Notes: generated by a model from the letters alone, not told the origin. 18,331 nucleotides of DNA from JAGVJT01 sp964471225 (GCA_964471225.1 CAYYEZ010000022.1:1-18331); one strand, 5' to 3'. Positions 1-7,292 are shown, counted from the stretch's first letter. Numbers and translations: made by a program.

Positions 1-1
1 T

Positions 2-124
2 GCACATGCACTTGCTTATGCGATTGATAAGGCGCCAATCCTTGATCGAGGAGATATTTTGTTAGTTGGACTCTCTGGTCGAGGAGATAAAGATGTCGAA
101 ATTTTAGGAGCACATCATGTTTAA
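2..124 (+). CDS. trpB: Tryptophan synthase beta chain, C-terminal end (partial)
   Basis: Only the last 40 codons are inside the window; the reading frame is open from the left edge and stops with TAA at 122-124. The translated tail contains HALAYAIDKAP followed by LLVGLSGRGDKDVE. This matches the conserved TrpB C-terminus, in which a Leu-Ser-Gly-Arg-Gly-Asp-Lys-Asp segment follows the last catalytic-core strand. TrpB is the PLP enzyme that condenses indole with serine to give tryptophan, in a complex with TrpA. The identity is supported by trpA starting 8 bases before this stop codon, the usual trpBA order. A ribosome binding site for trpA (TTAGGAG, 104-110) lies within this coding end. Confidence 0.93.
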   Translation, partial: AHALAYAIDKAPILDRGDILLVGLSGRGDKDVEILGAHHV

Positions 125-899
125 ACTTCCACAAGATAAAAAAGGGTTTATTCCATTTATTATGGCCGGGGTACCTGATTTAACAATCACTAAAGAGGCG
201 CTTTTATTTCTAGATACACTCAATGTGGCTGCGATTGAGTTAGGTGTTCCGTTCACAGATCCTATCGCAGATGGACCTATCAATCAGGAGGCTTCAAACA
301 TTGCACTGAGAAATAAGACGACACTTCGATTGATTTTCTCAATGCTTGATACGCTGATGGAATGTAATTTCAAAACGCCAATTATTTTATTTACCTATCT
401 TAATCCGATTTTATCTTTAGGATTTGATCAATTTATTAGATTGGCTAAAAAGGCAAATGTTCAATCTGTCTTGGTGGTTGATTTACCTGTCGAGGAGGGA
501 GGGGATTTTTATCATCAACTTCATGCAGAAAAAATATCTCCTGTTTTTCTTGTTTCACCGACGACTCAATTGACACGTTATCAATCTGTTTCATCGTTCG
601 CTCCGGCTTTTATTTATTGCATTTCTCGTTGTGCAGTGACAGGTCTTAAGGAAAATATTAGGCATAGCCTCGCTGATGAAGTATCAACGCTGAAAGCATT
701 TTTTCCTAAAGAATCAATAGCGGTCGGATTTGGTATTTCAACGGCTCAGCATGCAAAAGAAATTGTTAATTATGCAGATGGTGTGATTGTCGGTAGCGCT
801 TTAATGCATCATTTAAATCGAGCTGATGTTAATTCATTTAAATCATTGTGTTGTGACATTCAACAAACCATTTTAGAGGTCTATCATGAAAAAATTTAG
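117..899 (+). CDS. trpA: Tryptophan synthase alpha chain
   Basis: Cytoplasmic TIM-barrel enzyme that cleaves indole-3-glycerol phosphate to indole and glyceraldehyde-3-phosphate and passes indole to TrpB. The family signature ELGVPFTDPIADGP is present, giving the catalytic pair Glu41 and Asp52. The mobile active-site loop reads SRCAVTG (170-176) and keeps the Thr-Gly end. The phosphate-binding stretch GFGIS (204-208) and the VGSAL motif near residue 225 are also intact, so the enzyme should be active. At 260 residues it is slightly short. The N-terminus reaches the first barrel strand (FIPFIMAG) by residue 11, so most of the usual leading helix is missing. The start at 117 is supported by TTAGGAG six bases upstream. 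It overlaps trpB by 8 bases and the binding-protein gene by 14. Confidence 0.96.
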   Translation: MFKLPQDKKGFIPFIMAGVPDLTITKEALLFLDTLNVAAIELGVPFTDPIADGPINQEASNIALRNKTTLRLIFSMLDTLMECNFKTPIILFTYLNPILSLGFDQFIRLAKKANVQSVLVVDLPVEEGGDFYHQLHAEKISPVFLVSPTTQLTRYQSVSSFAPAFIYCISRCAVTGLKENIRHSLADEVSTLKAFFPKESIAVGFGISTAQHAKEIVNYADGVIVGSALMHHLNRADVNSFKSLCCDIQQTILEVYHEKI

Positions 900-1854
900 T
901 ATCGGTTTAATCTTGGCGATTACATTTATGTTTATTTTTCATAAAAAATCCGAAGGGCTGCCTTTGGTTGCCATTGCCAATTATGGTCCACACAATACAT
1001 TGAGCGAATCTATTCAGGGTATCAAAGATAGCTTGGCCAATGAAGGTTTTATCGAAGGTAAAACAGTACGGTTTGTTATTCAGGATGTTGGATTTGATGC
1101 GGCTTTGATTCCACAGATGGTGACTGCACTTAAAAATAAACATCCGCAAGTATTCGTTGCATTGACCACACCTGTCGCTCAATTTGCAAAGGGAGCCGTG
1201 CACGATATTCCGATGATTTATGATGTGATTACTGATCCGATTCAAGCCGGCCTGATTGAAAATAAAAATCAAGCGACAAAAAATGTGACAGGGAGTTCAG
1301 ATCAACAAAATCTAGGCTTAATGATCTCGTTTGCAAAAACTATTTTACCTAAACTTGATGCAATTGGTTTATTGTATGCCCCCTCTGAGTCTAATGATCT
1401 AGCATTAAAAAAATCATTAGCGCGCGCGGCACATCAGTTTCATATTAAACTGGTTGCAATCCCTGTGATGAGTGCGCGTGATGTTGCTTTGGTGATGCCA
1501 AGATTTAAAGGTAAAGTTGATATGCTTTATGTGGGTGCAAGTGGGCCTATTCAGCCCACACTTCCTGTGATTGCATCAAAAAGCAGTTTATTAGGCTTGC
1601 CTGTTTTTAATGTGGATGAAGATGCTGTGCGAAAAGGTCTGGTATTGGCCAGTTTTGGTGTCAACTACTATCAGGTCGGCGTGCATGCCGGTCATCTAGT
1701 CGCACATCAACTTCGAGATCCAAACGCACCTCTTTTAAAACCAATTTATCCAAATCGCGCAGATCATCATGGCGTGGTCAGTCTTAAAAATGCAGCGAGC
1801 CTTCATTTAGGTATTCCAGCGGCGTTAAAAAACACAACCATAGTGAGGTCATAA
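886..1854 (+). CDS. trpX: ABC importer substrate-binding protein, TrpX-like (DUF534/ABC_sub_bind family)
   Basis: Periplasmic ligand-binding component of an ABC importer. A basic start (MKKF) and a hydrophobic stretch to about residue 19 form a signal or anchor sequence. I see no lipobox cysteine and no clear AxA cleavage site, so it may stay membrane-tethered. The mature part follows the ABC_sub_bind family closely: an opening strand VAIANYGPH, GIKDSLANEGFIEGK, ALTTPVAQFAK, DIPMIYDVITDPIQAGL, NVTGSSD, LLYAPSESND, PVFNVDEDAVRKG and LASFGVNYYQVG. Members of this family include TrpX, the tryptophan-binding protein of streptococcal TrpXYZ. Position between trpA and kynU supports an aromatic ligand (tryptophan, kynurenine or anthranilate), but the ligand cannot be read from sequence. 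AGAGGT at 875-880 is a good ribosome binding site. It overlaps trpA by 14 bases. Confidence 0.85.
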   Translation: MKKFSIGLILAITFMFIFHKKSEGLPLVAIANYGPHNTLSESIQGIKDSLANEGFIEGKTVRFVIQDVGFDAALIPQMVTALKNKHPQVFVALTTPVAQFAKGAVHDIPMIYDVITDPIQAGLIENKNQATKNVTGSSDQQNLGLMISFAKTILPKLDAIGLLYAPSESNDLALKKSLARAAHQFHIKLVAIPVMSARDVALVMPRFKGKVDMLYVGASGPIQPTLPVIASKSSLLGLPVFNVDEDAVRKGLVLASFGVNYYQVGVHAGHLVAHQLRDPNAPLLKPIYPNRADHHGVVSLKNAASLHLGIPAALKNTTIVRS

Positions 1855-2588
1855 TGCTTCAATTACATCAGGTGACGAAACAATTTTCGCATCATCATTA
1901 TCCTATTTTAGATGCATTATCTGCGACATTTCTTCCAGGTGAGTTTTGTATTATTTTGGGAAATAATGGTTCAGGAAAGTCTACATTAATTAAAACAATA
2001 TCAGGTGAATGTCGCGTCGACTCAGGTAAGGTGTTATTCAATAAAACACCTATCATAAAAAAAGATATTGCTACGGTTGCACAAGAGACTCATTTAGGAA
2101 CGGTGCTAGAGTTAAGCGTATTTGAAAACATGCTTCTTGGTTTTTTAAAAAAGAAAAAGTGTCGATTTTTACCATACCGACGTTATCGAAATTTGGTCAC
2201 AGATGCGCTCATGCGTGTCGACTCAACACTTGTTTCATCTCTTGATAAACCGCTTTCTCACCTTTCTGGTGGTCAAAGACAGCTTATCGCAACGATAGCC
2301 GCACTTGTTTCAAATCCAAAAGTTTTGCTTTTAGATGAGCATACTTCGGCGCTGGATCCAACAATGCGGCAACACGTGATGTCATATACAGTTAGCACAA
2401 TTAAAAAAGAAAAAATTTTGGCACTGATGGTTACACATCATCTTCGTGATGCACTGCGTTATGGAAATCGATTAATCGCATTGCGCCAAGGAAAAATTGT
2501 TTTAGATGTGTCAGGTCAAGATAAATTGGCGCTCAATGAACAAGCTTTACAAAGCATTTATGATGAAAGAGGAGGTATCTTGTGTTAG
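1854..2588 (+). CDS. trpY: ABC importer ATP-binding protein, TrpY-like
   Basis: Cytoplasmic ATPase that powers the importer. All nucleotide-binding elements are present: Walker A GNNGSGKST (36-44), signature LSGGQ (137-141), Walker B VLLLDE with Asp161 and Glu162, D-loop SALDP and switch histidine H195. Length (244 residues) is normal for a single-domain importer ATPase of the branched-chain/aromatic class. The start ATG at 1854 shares one base with the trpX stop (TAATG), and GAGGT at 1845-1849 is the ribosome binding site. The 3' end overlaps the permease gene by 7 bases. The trpX-trpY-trpZ order matches streptococcal TrpXYZ. ABC ATPase function is secure; the substrate is inferred from neighbours. 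Confidence 0.9.
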   Translation: MLQLHQVTKQFSHHHYPILDALSATFLPGEFCIILGNNGSGKSTLIKTISGECRVDSGKVLFNKTPIIKKDIATVAQETHLGTVLELSVFENMLLGFLKKKKCRFLPYRRYRNLVTDALMRVDSTLVSSLDKPLSHLSGGQRQLIATIAALVSNPKVLLLDEHTSALDPTMRQHVMSYTVSTIKKEKILALMVTHHLRDALRYGNRLIALRQGKIVLDVSGQDKLALNEQALQSIYDERGGILC

Positions 2589-3424
2589 AACTTTTACTTA
2601 CAGGATTATTACAGGGATTGATCCTGGCTTTTGTGGCTTATGGAATCATGATTCCTTTCAGATTACTTCAGTTTTCAGATTTATCTTCTGAAGGCGCTTA
2701 CCCATTAGGTGCTGCAATCAGTACGACCTTGATTATAGGCCACGTGCCGACAGCTTTTGCAATCGTCATGGCAGGGCTTGCTTCTGGATTAATGGGTTTG
2801 TGTACCGCCTTTATTCATCTTAAGCTTAAAGTAAACTCACTACTTGCAGGTATTATTGTAAGTATTATGGTTTATAGCGGAAATTTAAGACTGTTAGGCC
2901 AACCTAATGTTGCTCTTTTTGAGCAAGTGAGTTTTTTTCAATACTCATCAATGATGAATTGTTTGATTGCTTTTTTATGTTTATTGCTGATGTTGATTCC
3001 TGTGTTATTTTTTATGAAGACAGATTTCGGATTAACATTTCGTGCGGTGGGTTTAAATCCGAGCTACGCGTTAAAACAAGGAATTTCAGTACCTTTTTTT
3101 ACGATGCTTGGTCTTTTTATTGCAGGCACGTTTCACGGTGTTTCTGGGGCTTTGATGGTTCAAATGCAACAATATATGGACGTTGGGATGGGCGTAGGTA
3201 TTGTTATTCATGGTCTTGCATCACTCATGTTAGGTGAGATGATTGTCGGGCATCGTACTTTAAAGCAGCAGTTTCTGGCACCTTTTGTTGGCGCATTAGT
3301 TTATCAACAAATACAAGGATTGATTTTAAATTTAGGCTTGGCTCCCTCTGATTTAAAATGTTTTACAGGCCTGTTTCTTTTAGGAATCATTGCGTTACAA
3401 CAACGGAAACTAACACATGCATAA
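2582..3424 (+). CDS. trpZ: ABC importer permease, TrpZ-like (BPD_transp_2 type)
   Basis: Inner-membrane channel subunit of 280 residues with about eight hydrophobic segments and few charges. The N-terminal LLQGLILAFVAYGIMIPFR, the DLSSEGAYPLGAA stretch and the late GLASLMLGEMIVGH loop are typical of the permease partner of TrpX/ABC_sub_bind systems, related to LivH-type permeases. The start codon is GTG at 2582, chosen because a strong ribosome binding site (AGAGGAGG, 2568-2575) lies just upstream and the next in-frame ATG comes well inside the first membrane segments. It overlaps trpY by 7 bases and kynU by 8. A homodimer of this protein with a TrpY dimer would form the transporter. Permease function is confident; substrate specificity is inferred from context. 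Confidence 0.87.
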   Translation: MLELLLTGLLQGLILAFVAYGIMIPFRLLQFSDLSSEGAYPLGAAISTTLIIGHVPTAFAIVMAGLASGLMGLCTAFIHLKLKVNSLLAGIIVSIMVYSGNLRLLGQPNVALFEQVSFFQYSSMMNCLIAFLCLLLMLIPVLFFMKTDFGLTFRAVGLNPSYALKQGISVPFFTMLGLFIAGTFHGVSGALMVQMQQYMDVGMGVGIVIHGLASLMLGEMIVGHRTLKQQFLAPFVGALVYQQIQGLILNLGLAPSDLKCFTGLFLLGIIALQQRKLTHA

Positions 3425-4676
3425 ACTCGATAAGCAAACAAGCTTTAAGCCACTAACGTCGTTTTTTGATATGCCAATGCATCAAAGCCAGCCTTTAATT
3501 TACTTTAATGGAAACTCTCTTGGTCCAAAACTAAAAAGTGTAGATCAAGCTATTTTGAAACAATGCAGGCAATGGGGTGAAATGGGGGTTCGTGGTCATT
3601 TTGATGGCGATTCTCCTTGGGTCTCTTTTCAAGAAGATTTGTATCCTATGCTTGCTAATTTGGTCGGTGCTCACGAAAAAGAAGTTGGAATTATGGGCAC
3701 TCTCACAGGTAATTTGCATCTATTACTGATGAGTTTTTATCGGCCAACACCTCAGCGATATAAAATTCTTCGATTGGTTGGATTCCCTTCTGATACTTAC
3801 GCCATCGATAGTCAAGTCAAACAACGTCTTCAAACTATCTCAAATTTTTCTATCGATCCTCACATAGAGGAAATCGTTGTCACGCTATCTCCTGATGAAA
3901 CAGGTTATATTACCTTATCACGTTTTTCAGAAATATTAGAAAAAGAAGGAGAATCAATCGCACTTGTCTTTTTTGAAGCCATTCACTATTTAACAGGCCA
4001 ACGTTTTGACTTAGACACGATGACAACGTTGGCTCATCGATATGGTTGTCTTGTTGGCTTTGATTTAGCTCATGCGATTGGAAATATTCCACTTGCTTTA
4101 CATGATTGGGATGTTGATTTTGCCGTATGGTGTCATTACAAATATGTGTGTGCTGGTCCTGGCGCTGTTGCAGGATTGTATATTCATGAGCGTCATTTAA
4201 GTGAAGGCACATTTCGACTAAGCGGATGGTGGGGAAATAATCCTCAGTCTAGGTTCGAAATGCGCCAAAATTTTGAGCCGACTGCTCGGGCAAGTGCTTG
4301 GCAGCTAAGCACACCAGAGATGTTTTCATTGATCAGTCTACGTGAGTCGTTGTTGCTTTTTGACAAACTAAATTTGCAAGATTTATATGAAAAAAATCAA
4401 TGTTTATCGTCTTACTTGATTGAAAAATTGCGAGCATTTGAGTCTGAAATTCGAATCATCACACCAGAGCAACATAGCGAGCATGGTTGTCAGATTTCTT
4501 TTTCGTTGAAAAGACAACGTACGGGGCTTTCTTTAGAAAAGTTATTTTTAGCGCACCAAGTTGTTTGCGATGTGAGGCCGGGTGTGATACGTGTTGCACC
4601 CCTAGGGTTGTACAACACGTATGCGGAAATTGATGATTTTATTTCGATTCTAGCGCATGTCTTAAGCAGGTATTGA
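3417..4676 (+). CDS. kynU: Kynureninase
   Basis: PLP-dependent, fold-type I enzyme that hydrolyses L-kynurenine to anthranilate and alanine (also 3-hydroxykynurenine). Conserved blocks appear in order: YFNGNSLGP near the N-terminus, MGTLTGNLHLLL, FPSDTYAID, and FDLAHAIGNIPLALHDWDVD containing the PLP-nitrogen aspartate. Next comes WCHYKYVCAGPGA with the Schiff-base lysine at Lys242, then IHERH, LSGWWGNNP and the C-terminal VRPGVIRVAPLGLYNT. Length 419 is normal. The ribosome binding site is weak (GGAA at 3405-3408), so translation probably depends on coupling with trpZ, which it overlaps by 8 bases. Being last in a trpBA-importer operon points to making anthranilate for tryptophan synthesis rather than tryptophan breakdown. 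I see no kynurenine formamidase or tryptophan dioxygenase here. The 3' end overlaps the convergent transporter gene by 38 bases. Confidence 0.95.
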   Translation: MHKLDKQTSFKPLTSFFDMPMHQSQPLIYFNGNSLGPKLKSVDQAILKQCRQWGEMGVRGHFDGDSPWVSFQEDLYPMLANLVGAHEKEVGIMGTLTGNLHLLLMSFYRPTPQRYKILRLVGFPSDTYAIDSQVKQRLQTISNFSIDPHIEEIVVTLSPDETGYITLSRFSEILEKEGESIALVFFEAIHYLTGQRFDLDTMTTLAHRYGCLVGFDLAHAIGNIPLALHDWDVDFAVWCHYKYVCAGPGAVAGLYIHERHLSEGTFRLSGWWGNNPQSRFEMRQNFEPTARASAWQLSTPEMFSLISLRESLLLFDKLNLQDLYEKNQCLSSYLIEKLRAFESEIRIITPEQHSEHGCQISFSLKRQRTGLSLEKLFLAHQVVCDVRPGVIRVAPLGLYNTYAEIDDFISILAHVLSRY

Positions 4677-6081
4677 TGCAATGCTTCAAAATATAGCAAA
4701 CCAAAAGCGCGACGCATGAAATTTTAAAGAGTAAAAAGTAACCGGTGGCGTAATGTGTTTTGAGTAGCGTTAAAGCAGTGTCTGTCTGATTTACAGCTGT
4801 ATAGTTGGCCAGTTTCCCTGCTACAAAGCCACCGATACCCAATGACACGAAAAAAATCCCAGTCATTGTGCTCACGCGTTTTCTACTTGCCAGAAGCGTA
4901 ATCGCACTTAATCCGACAGGAGATAAAAAGAGCTCAGAAAAAGAAAATGAAAGATATACAGGGACCATCAATGCAACTGAAATTGTGCCTGAAATTTCAA
5001 GGCTAAGGTGAGCGATGTAAGCCAGCCAGCCAAACGAAAGTGTGGTGATAAGCACCGCCAATAAAAACTTATTTGCAGCACTCATGCACTGTGCTGTGGC
5101 AGAAGATTTAGATTGTTGTCTGGAGATTAAAAAGCCGATAAAAATCATGCCTACACTTTGCACTGCAACATAATAGGGGGCTGGGAATGAAAAGCCAAAT
5201 AAAGTCGGGTCTACAATGCGTGTAATAAACAAAGTAAATGATAAAAACATCTGAAAATAGAAGGCCCAAAAAATAGTAGAAATTACACAAAAAAACAAAA
5301 TTGAAATTGTTTTTTTAGATTGCTCTGGAGGCTCACGATAGGCTGAATAGAGGAGATAAGTGATAGATAAGATAATGGTGGTGATGAAAGCAAAATTTGC
5401 AAGAACAGGGAAAGATAAAATCATAAAAGCAATGACTGCCATGATTAAAATAAGTGTGAACGCTGTCATCGTTTTTTTAAGGCTAAAAACATAAGGATGA
5501 TAATCATGGATATTTAGATATTTGATTCCCCATGTAAAAATAGCAAAAGCAAACACAAGACCGAAAGCTGCACTGGAGAACGAAGCAGACCAACCAAAAT
5601 GCTCATTTAAAAGACTTGGAAGCGTTGTTCCTAGTATGATCCCTGTTGTGATTCCCATATAAAAAATTGTAAATCCGCTCTCTCTCAGTGGGGAATCGAC
5701 AGGATATTCGTTACCAAGAAGAGACGATATTGTTGATTTTAACAAGCCTGTGCCGACAGCAATACCGCTCAATGCAAATGTTAAATAGTATCCTGACGCA
5801 TGAAAACTAAATAAGATATAGCTTAAAAATAAGAAAAAAGCCCCGAGTAAAGTACAACGTCTCTGACCAATTAAATGATCGGCAATCCATCCACCTAACA
5901 CAGGAGAAATGTAAGTAAGTGCTGTAAATGAGCCCACAAGTGCGTAAATTTTTTGATCTGGCCATTTAAAATGTAATGACAGGTATAAAGCGAGTAATGT
6001 TTGGACAACATAAAAGCCATAACGCTCCCACATTTCGGTGAGAAAGAAAATGCGCAACGAACGAGGGTGCTTTAATGTCAT
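4639..6081 (-). CDS. Proton-dependent oligopeptide transporter (POT/PTR2 family)
   Basis: Inner-membrane proton symporter for di- and tripeptides, of the DtpA-like POT branch of the major facilitator superfamily. The diagnostic ExxER motif appears in TEMWERYGFY (Glu16, Glu19, Arg20, numbered from the chosen start). It is followed by the SPVLGGWIADHLIGQRRC loop of the POT family and a later FSFSELFLSPVGLSAI segment also typical of it. About 480 residues and roughly 12-14 hydrophobic helices fit bacterial members. I place the start at 6081 (MTLKHPRSL), because POT proteins begin just before KHPRxL and a weak GGA lies 7 bases upstream. In-frame ATGs at 6093 and 6120 lack a better site. It is convergent with kynU and divergent from rnhA. 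The peptide substrate class is inferred from the family. Confidence 0.9.
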   Translation of the reverse strand: MTLKHPRSLRIFFLTEMWERYGFYVVQTLLALYLSLHFKWPDQKIYALVGSFTALTYISPVLGGWIADHLIGQRRCTLLGAFFLFLSYILFSFHASGYYLTFALSGIAVGTGLLKSTISSLLGNEYPVDSPLRESGFTIFYMGITTGIILGTTLPSLLNEHFGWSASFSSAAFGLVFAFAIFTWGIKYLNIHDYHPYVFSLKKTMTAFTLILIMAVIAFMILSFPVLANFAFITTIILSITYLLYSAYREPPEQSKKTISILFFCVISTIFWAFYFQMFLSFTLFITRIVDPTLFGFSFPAPYYVAVQSVGMIFIGFLISRQQSKSSATAQCMSAANKFLLAVLITTLSFGWLAYIAHLSLEISGTISVALMVPVYLSFSFSELFLSPVGLSAITLLASRKRVSTMTGIFFVSLGIGGFVAGKLANYTAVNQTDTALTLLKTHYATGYFLLFKISCVALLVCYILKHCINTCLRHALESK

Positions 6082-6121
6082 GATAAAATCCATTCGGAAG
6101 CAAAACGACCAGTCTACCATA

Positions 6122-6138
6122 GTGATAATTTATATCAC
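6122..6138. promoter_or_regulatory. Palindrome GTGATA-N5-TATCAC in the divergent intergenic region
   Basis: A perfect inverted repeat with 6-base arms (6122-6127 and 6133-6138) around ATTTA. It lies between the transporter gene and rnhA, immediately upstream of the transporter start candidates and about where the -35 region of rnhA would fall. The arm spacing (nine bases between GTGA and TCAC) does not fit the CRP/FNR layout, which has six. It may be an operator; the regulator is unknown and chance is possible in AT-rich DNA. Confidence 0.35.
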
Positions 6139-6142
6139 AATA

Positions 6143-6151
6143 TGCTACACT
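6143..6151 (+). promoter_or_regulatory. Possible extended -10 promoter element for rnhA
   Basis: TGCTACACT has the TG-N-TANNNT layout of a sigma-70 extended -10, with TACACT at 6146-6151. The expected transcription start is about 25-30 bases before the rnhA ATG. The corresponding -35 position (TGATAA) is a poor match and overlaps the palindrome at 6122-6138, as might be expected of a regulated promoter. No good ribosome binding site is visible before rnhA. Confidence 0.4.
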
Positions 6152-6186
6152 CGTTCGGTTTGAATATATACTAACTTAATTTAAAT

Positions 6187-6645
6187 ATGCGCGTTGAAAT
6201 TTATACCGATGGAGGCTGCCGTGGCAATCCTGGATTAGGGGGGTGGGCTGCACTATTACGTTTTCAATCTGCCGAAAAAACCCTGAGCGGTGTGTGTGAC
6301 CATACCACGAATAATCGGATGGAGCTGACCGCGGCGATAGAAGGTTTGAAGGCATTAAATAGAGCTTGTGAAGTCGATTTATATACAGATTCTCAATATC
6401 TTCGATTAGGGATGACCACATGGTTGTCTCAATGGAAAAAAAATAATTGGAAGAGTTCAAATCGACAGCCGGTTAAAAATATTGATCTATGGCAAGCACT
6501 AGACGAATTATCCGAGACACATCATATTACTTGGCATTGGGTAAAAGGGCATGCAGGCCATCCTGAAAATGAGCGTGTTGATGCCTTAGCTAATGAAGCG
6601 ATGGATTTTTATCTCAAGGAACGCAATGCGACAAATCATACTTGA
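6187..6645 (+). CDS. rnhA: Ribonuclease HI
   Basis: Endonuclease that degrades the RNA strand of RNA-DNA hybrids (R-loops, primer remnants) in the cytoplasm. The catalytic acidic residues are all visible: Asp8 in IYTDGGCRGNPG, Glu46 in NNRMELTA, Asp68 in LYTDSQYL and Asp132 in NERVDALAN, with the assisting histidine His122 in VKGHAGHPENE. The substrate-handling region around WKKNNWKSSNRQPVKN is present, as in E. coli-type bacterial enzymes. Length 152 matches the family (E. coli 155). The 3' end overlaps dnaQ by 20 bases, so the two are co-transcribed. In E. coli rnhA and dnaQ are divergent, while a co-directional pair is seen in several other gammaproteobacteria. Confidence 0.97.
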   Translation: MRVEIYTDGGCRGNPGLGGWAALLRFQSAEKTLSGVCDHTTNNRMELTAAIEGLKALNRACEVDLYTDSQYLRLGMTTWLSQWKKNNWKSSNRQPVKNIDLWQALDELSETHHITWHWVKGHAGHPENERVDALANEAMDFYLKERNATNHT

Positions 6646-7285
6646 TACAGAAACAACAGGTTTAGATCCTAAAAGTGGGCATCGTATTATTGAAATTGGT
6701 TGTCTTGAGTTGATTAATCGTCAGTTGACTGGTCAACAGTTCCATGTCTACTTAAATCCAGAGCGTGACATTGATGCTGATGCAGTAAAGATTCATGGTA
6801 TTACAACGACATTTCTTTCAGATAAACCTTTTTTTCGCGATATTATGGATGATTTTTTGATTTTCATTCGCGATGCTGAGTTGGTTATCCATAATGCGCC
6901 TTTTGATGTTGGATTTTTGCGAGCAGAGCTGGCCAAAGCGAAATCGCCCGTTAAATTTGACAAACATTGCACGGTGCTAGATACCTTAACATTAGCAAAG
7001 CAAAAACATCCTGGTCAAAAAAACAATCTTGATGCACTTTGTAAACGCTATGGTGTAAATAACAGCAGCCGAGATTTGCATGGTGCATTATTAGATGCCG
7101 AGCTCTTGGCGTATGTTTATCTTGCCATGACGGGAGGTCAACTCGATATGTTTGGTGGTGATGAACCTGTCAAAAAAGAACAAGAAAAATCTACTGCTTT
7201 GTCTCAACCTATCGAAAAAACAAAAATTATCTACGCTACGGCGGAAGAATTAAAGCGTCACGAGGCTTTTTGGGAAGAGGCTTAA
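6626..7285 (+). CDS. dnaQ: DNA polymerase III epsilon subunit (3'-5' proofreading exonuclease)
   Basis: DEDDh-type exonuclease that proofreads within the polymerase III core. Exo I is LDTETTGLDP with Asp7 and Glu9, Exo II is HNAPFDVGFL with Asp94, and Exo III is HGALLDAE with His152 and Asp157, the same five-residue spacing as E. coli His162/Asp167. After the nuclease domain comes QLDMF (172-176), a near-consensus beta-clamp binding pentapeptide. A linker and a short C-terminal ATAEELKRHEAFW segment follow, corresponding to the region that binds the polymerase alpha subunit. The start at 6626 is chosen because AAGGA lies at 6616-6620 and the protein begins at MRQIILDTET; an upstream in-frame ATG at 6593 would add 11 residues inside rnhA. 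Length 219, somewhat shorter than E. coli (243). Confidence 0.95.
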   Translation: MRQIILDTETTGLDPKSGHRIIEIGCLELINRQLTGQQFHVYLNPERDIDADAVKIHGITTTFLSDKPFFRDIMDDFLIFIRDAELVIHNAPFDVGFLRAELAKAKSPVKFDKHCTVLDTLTLAKQKHPGQKNNLDALCKRYGVNNSSRDLHGALLDAELLAYVYLAMTGGQLDMFGGDEPVKKEQEKSTALSQPIEKTKIIYATAEELKRHEAFWEEA

Positions 7286-7292
7286 TTGCACT

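Noticed and set aside
6082..6120. Longer peptide-transporter start at 6120
   Set aside because: The additional 13 residues are not seen in the family and there is no ribosome binding site; it would also place the intergenic palindrome in its initiation region.
6122..6138. CRP/FNR-type site reading of the GTGA...TCAC palindrome
   Set aside because: The spacing between GTGA and TCAC is nine bases, not the six required.
6593..6625. Longer dnaQ starting at the upstream ATG
   Set aside because: AAGGA at 6616-6620 and the normal DnaQ N-terminus favour the start at 6626.
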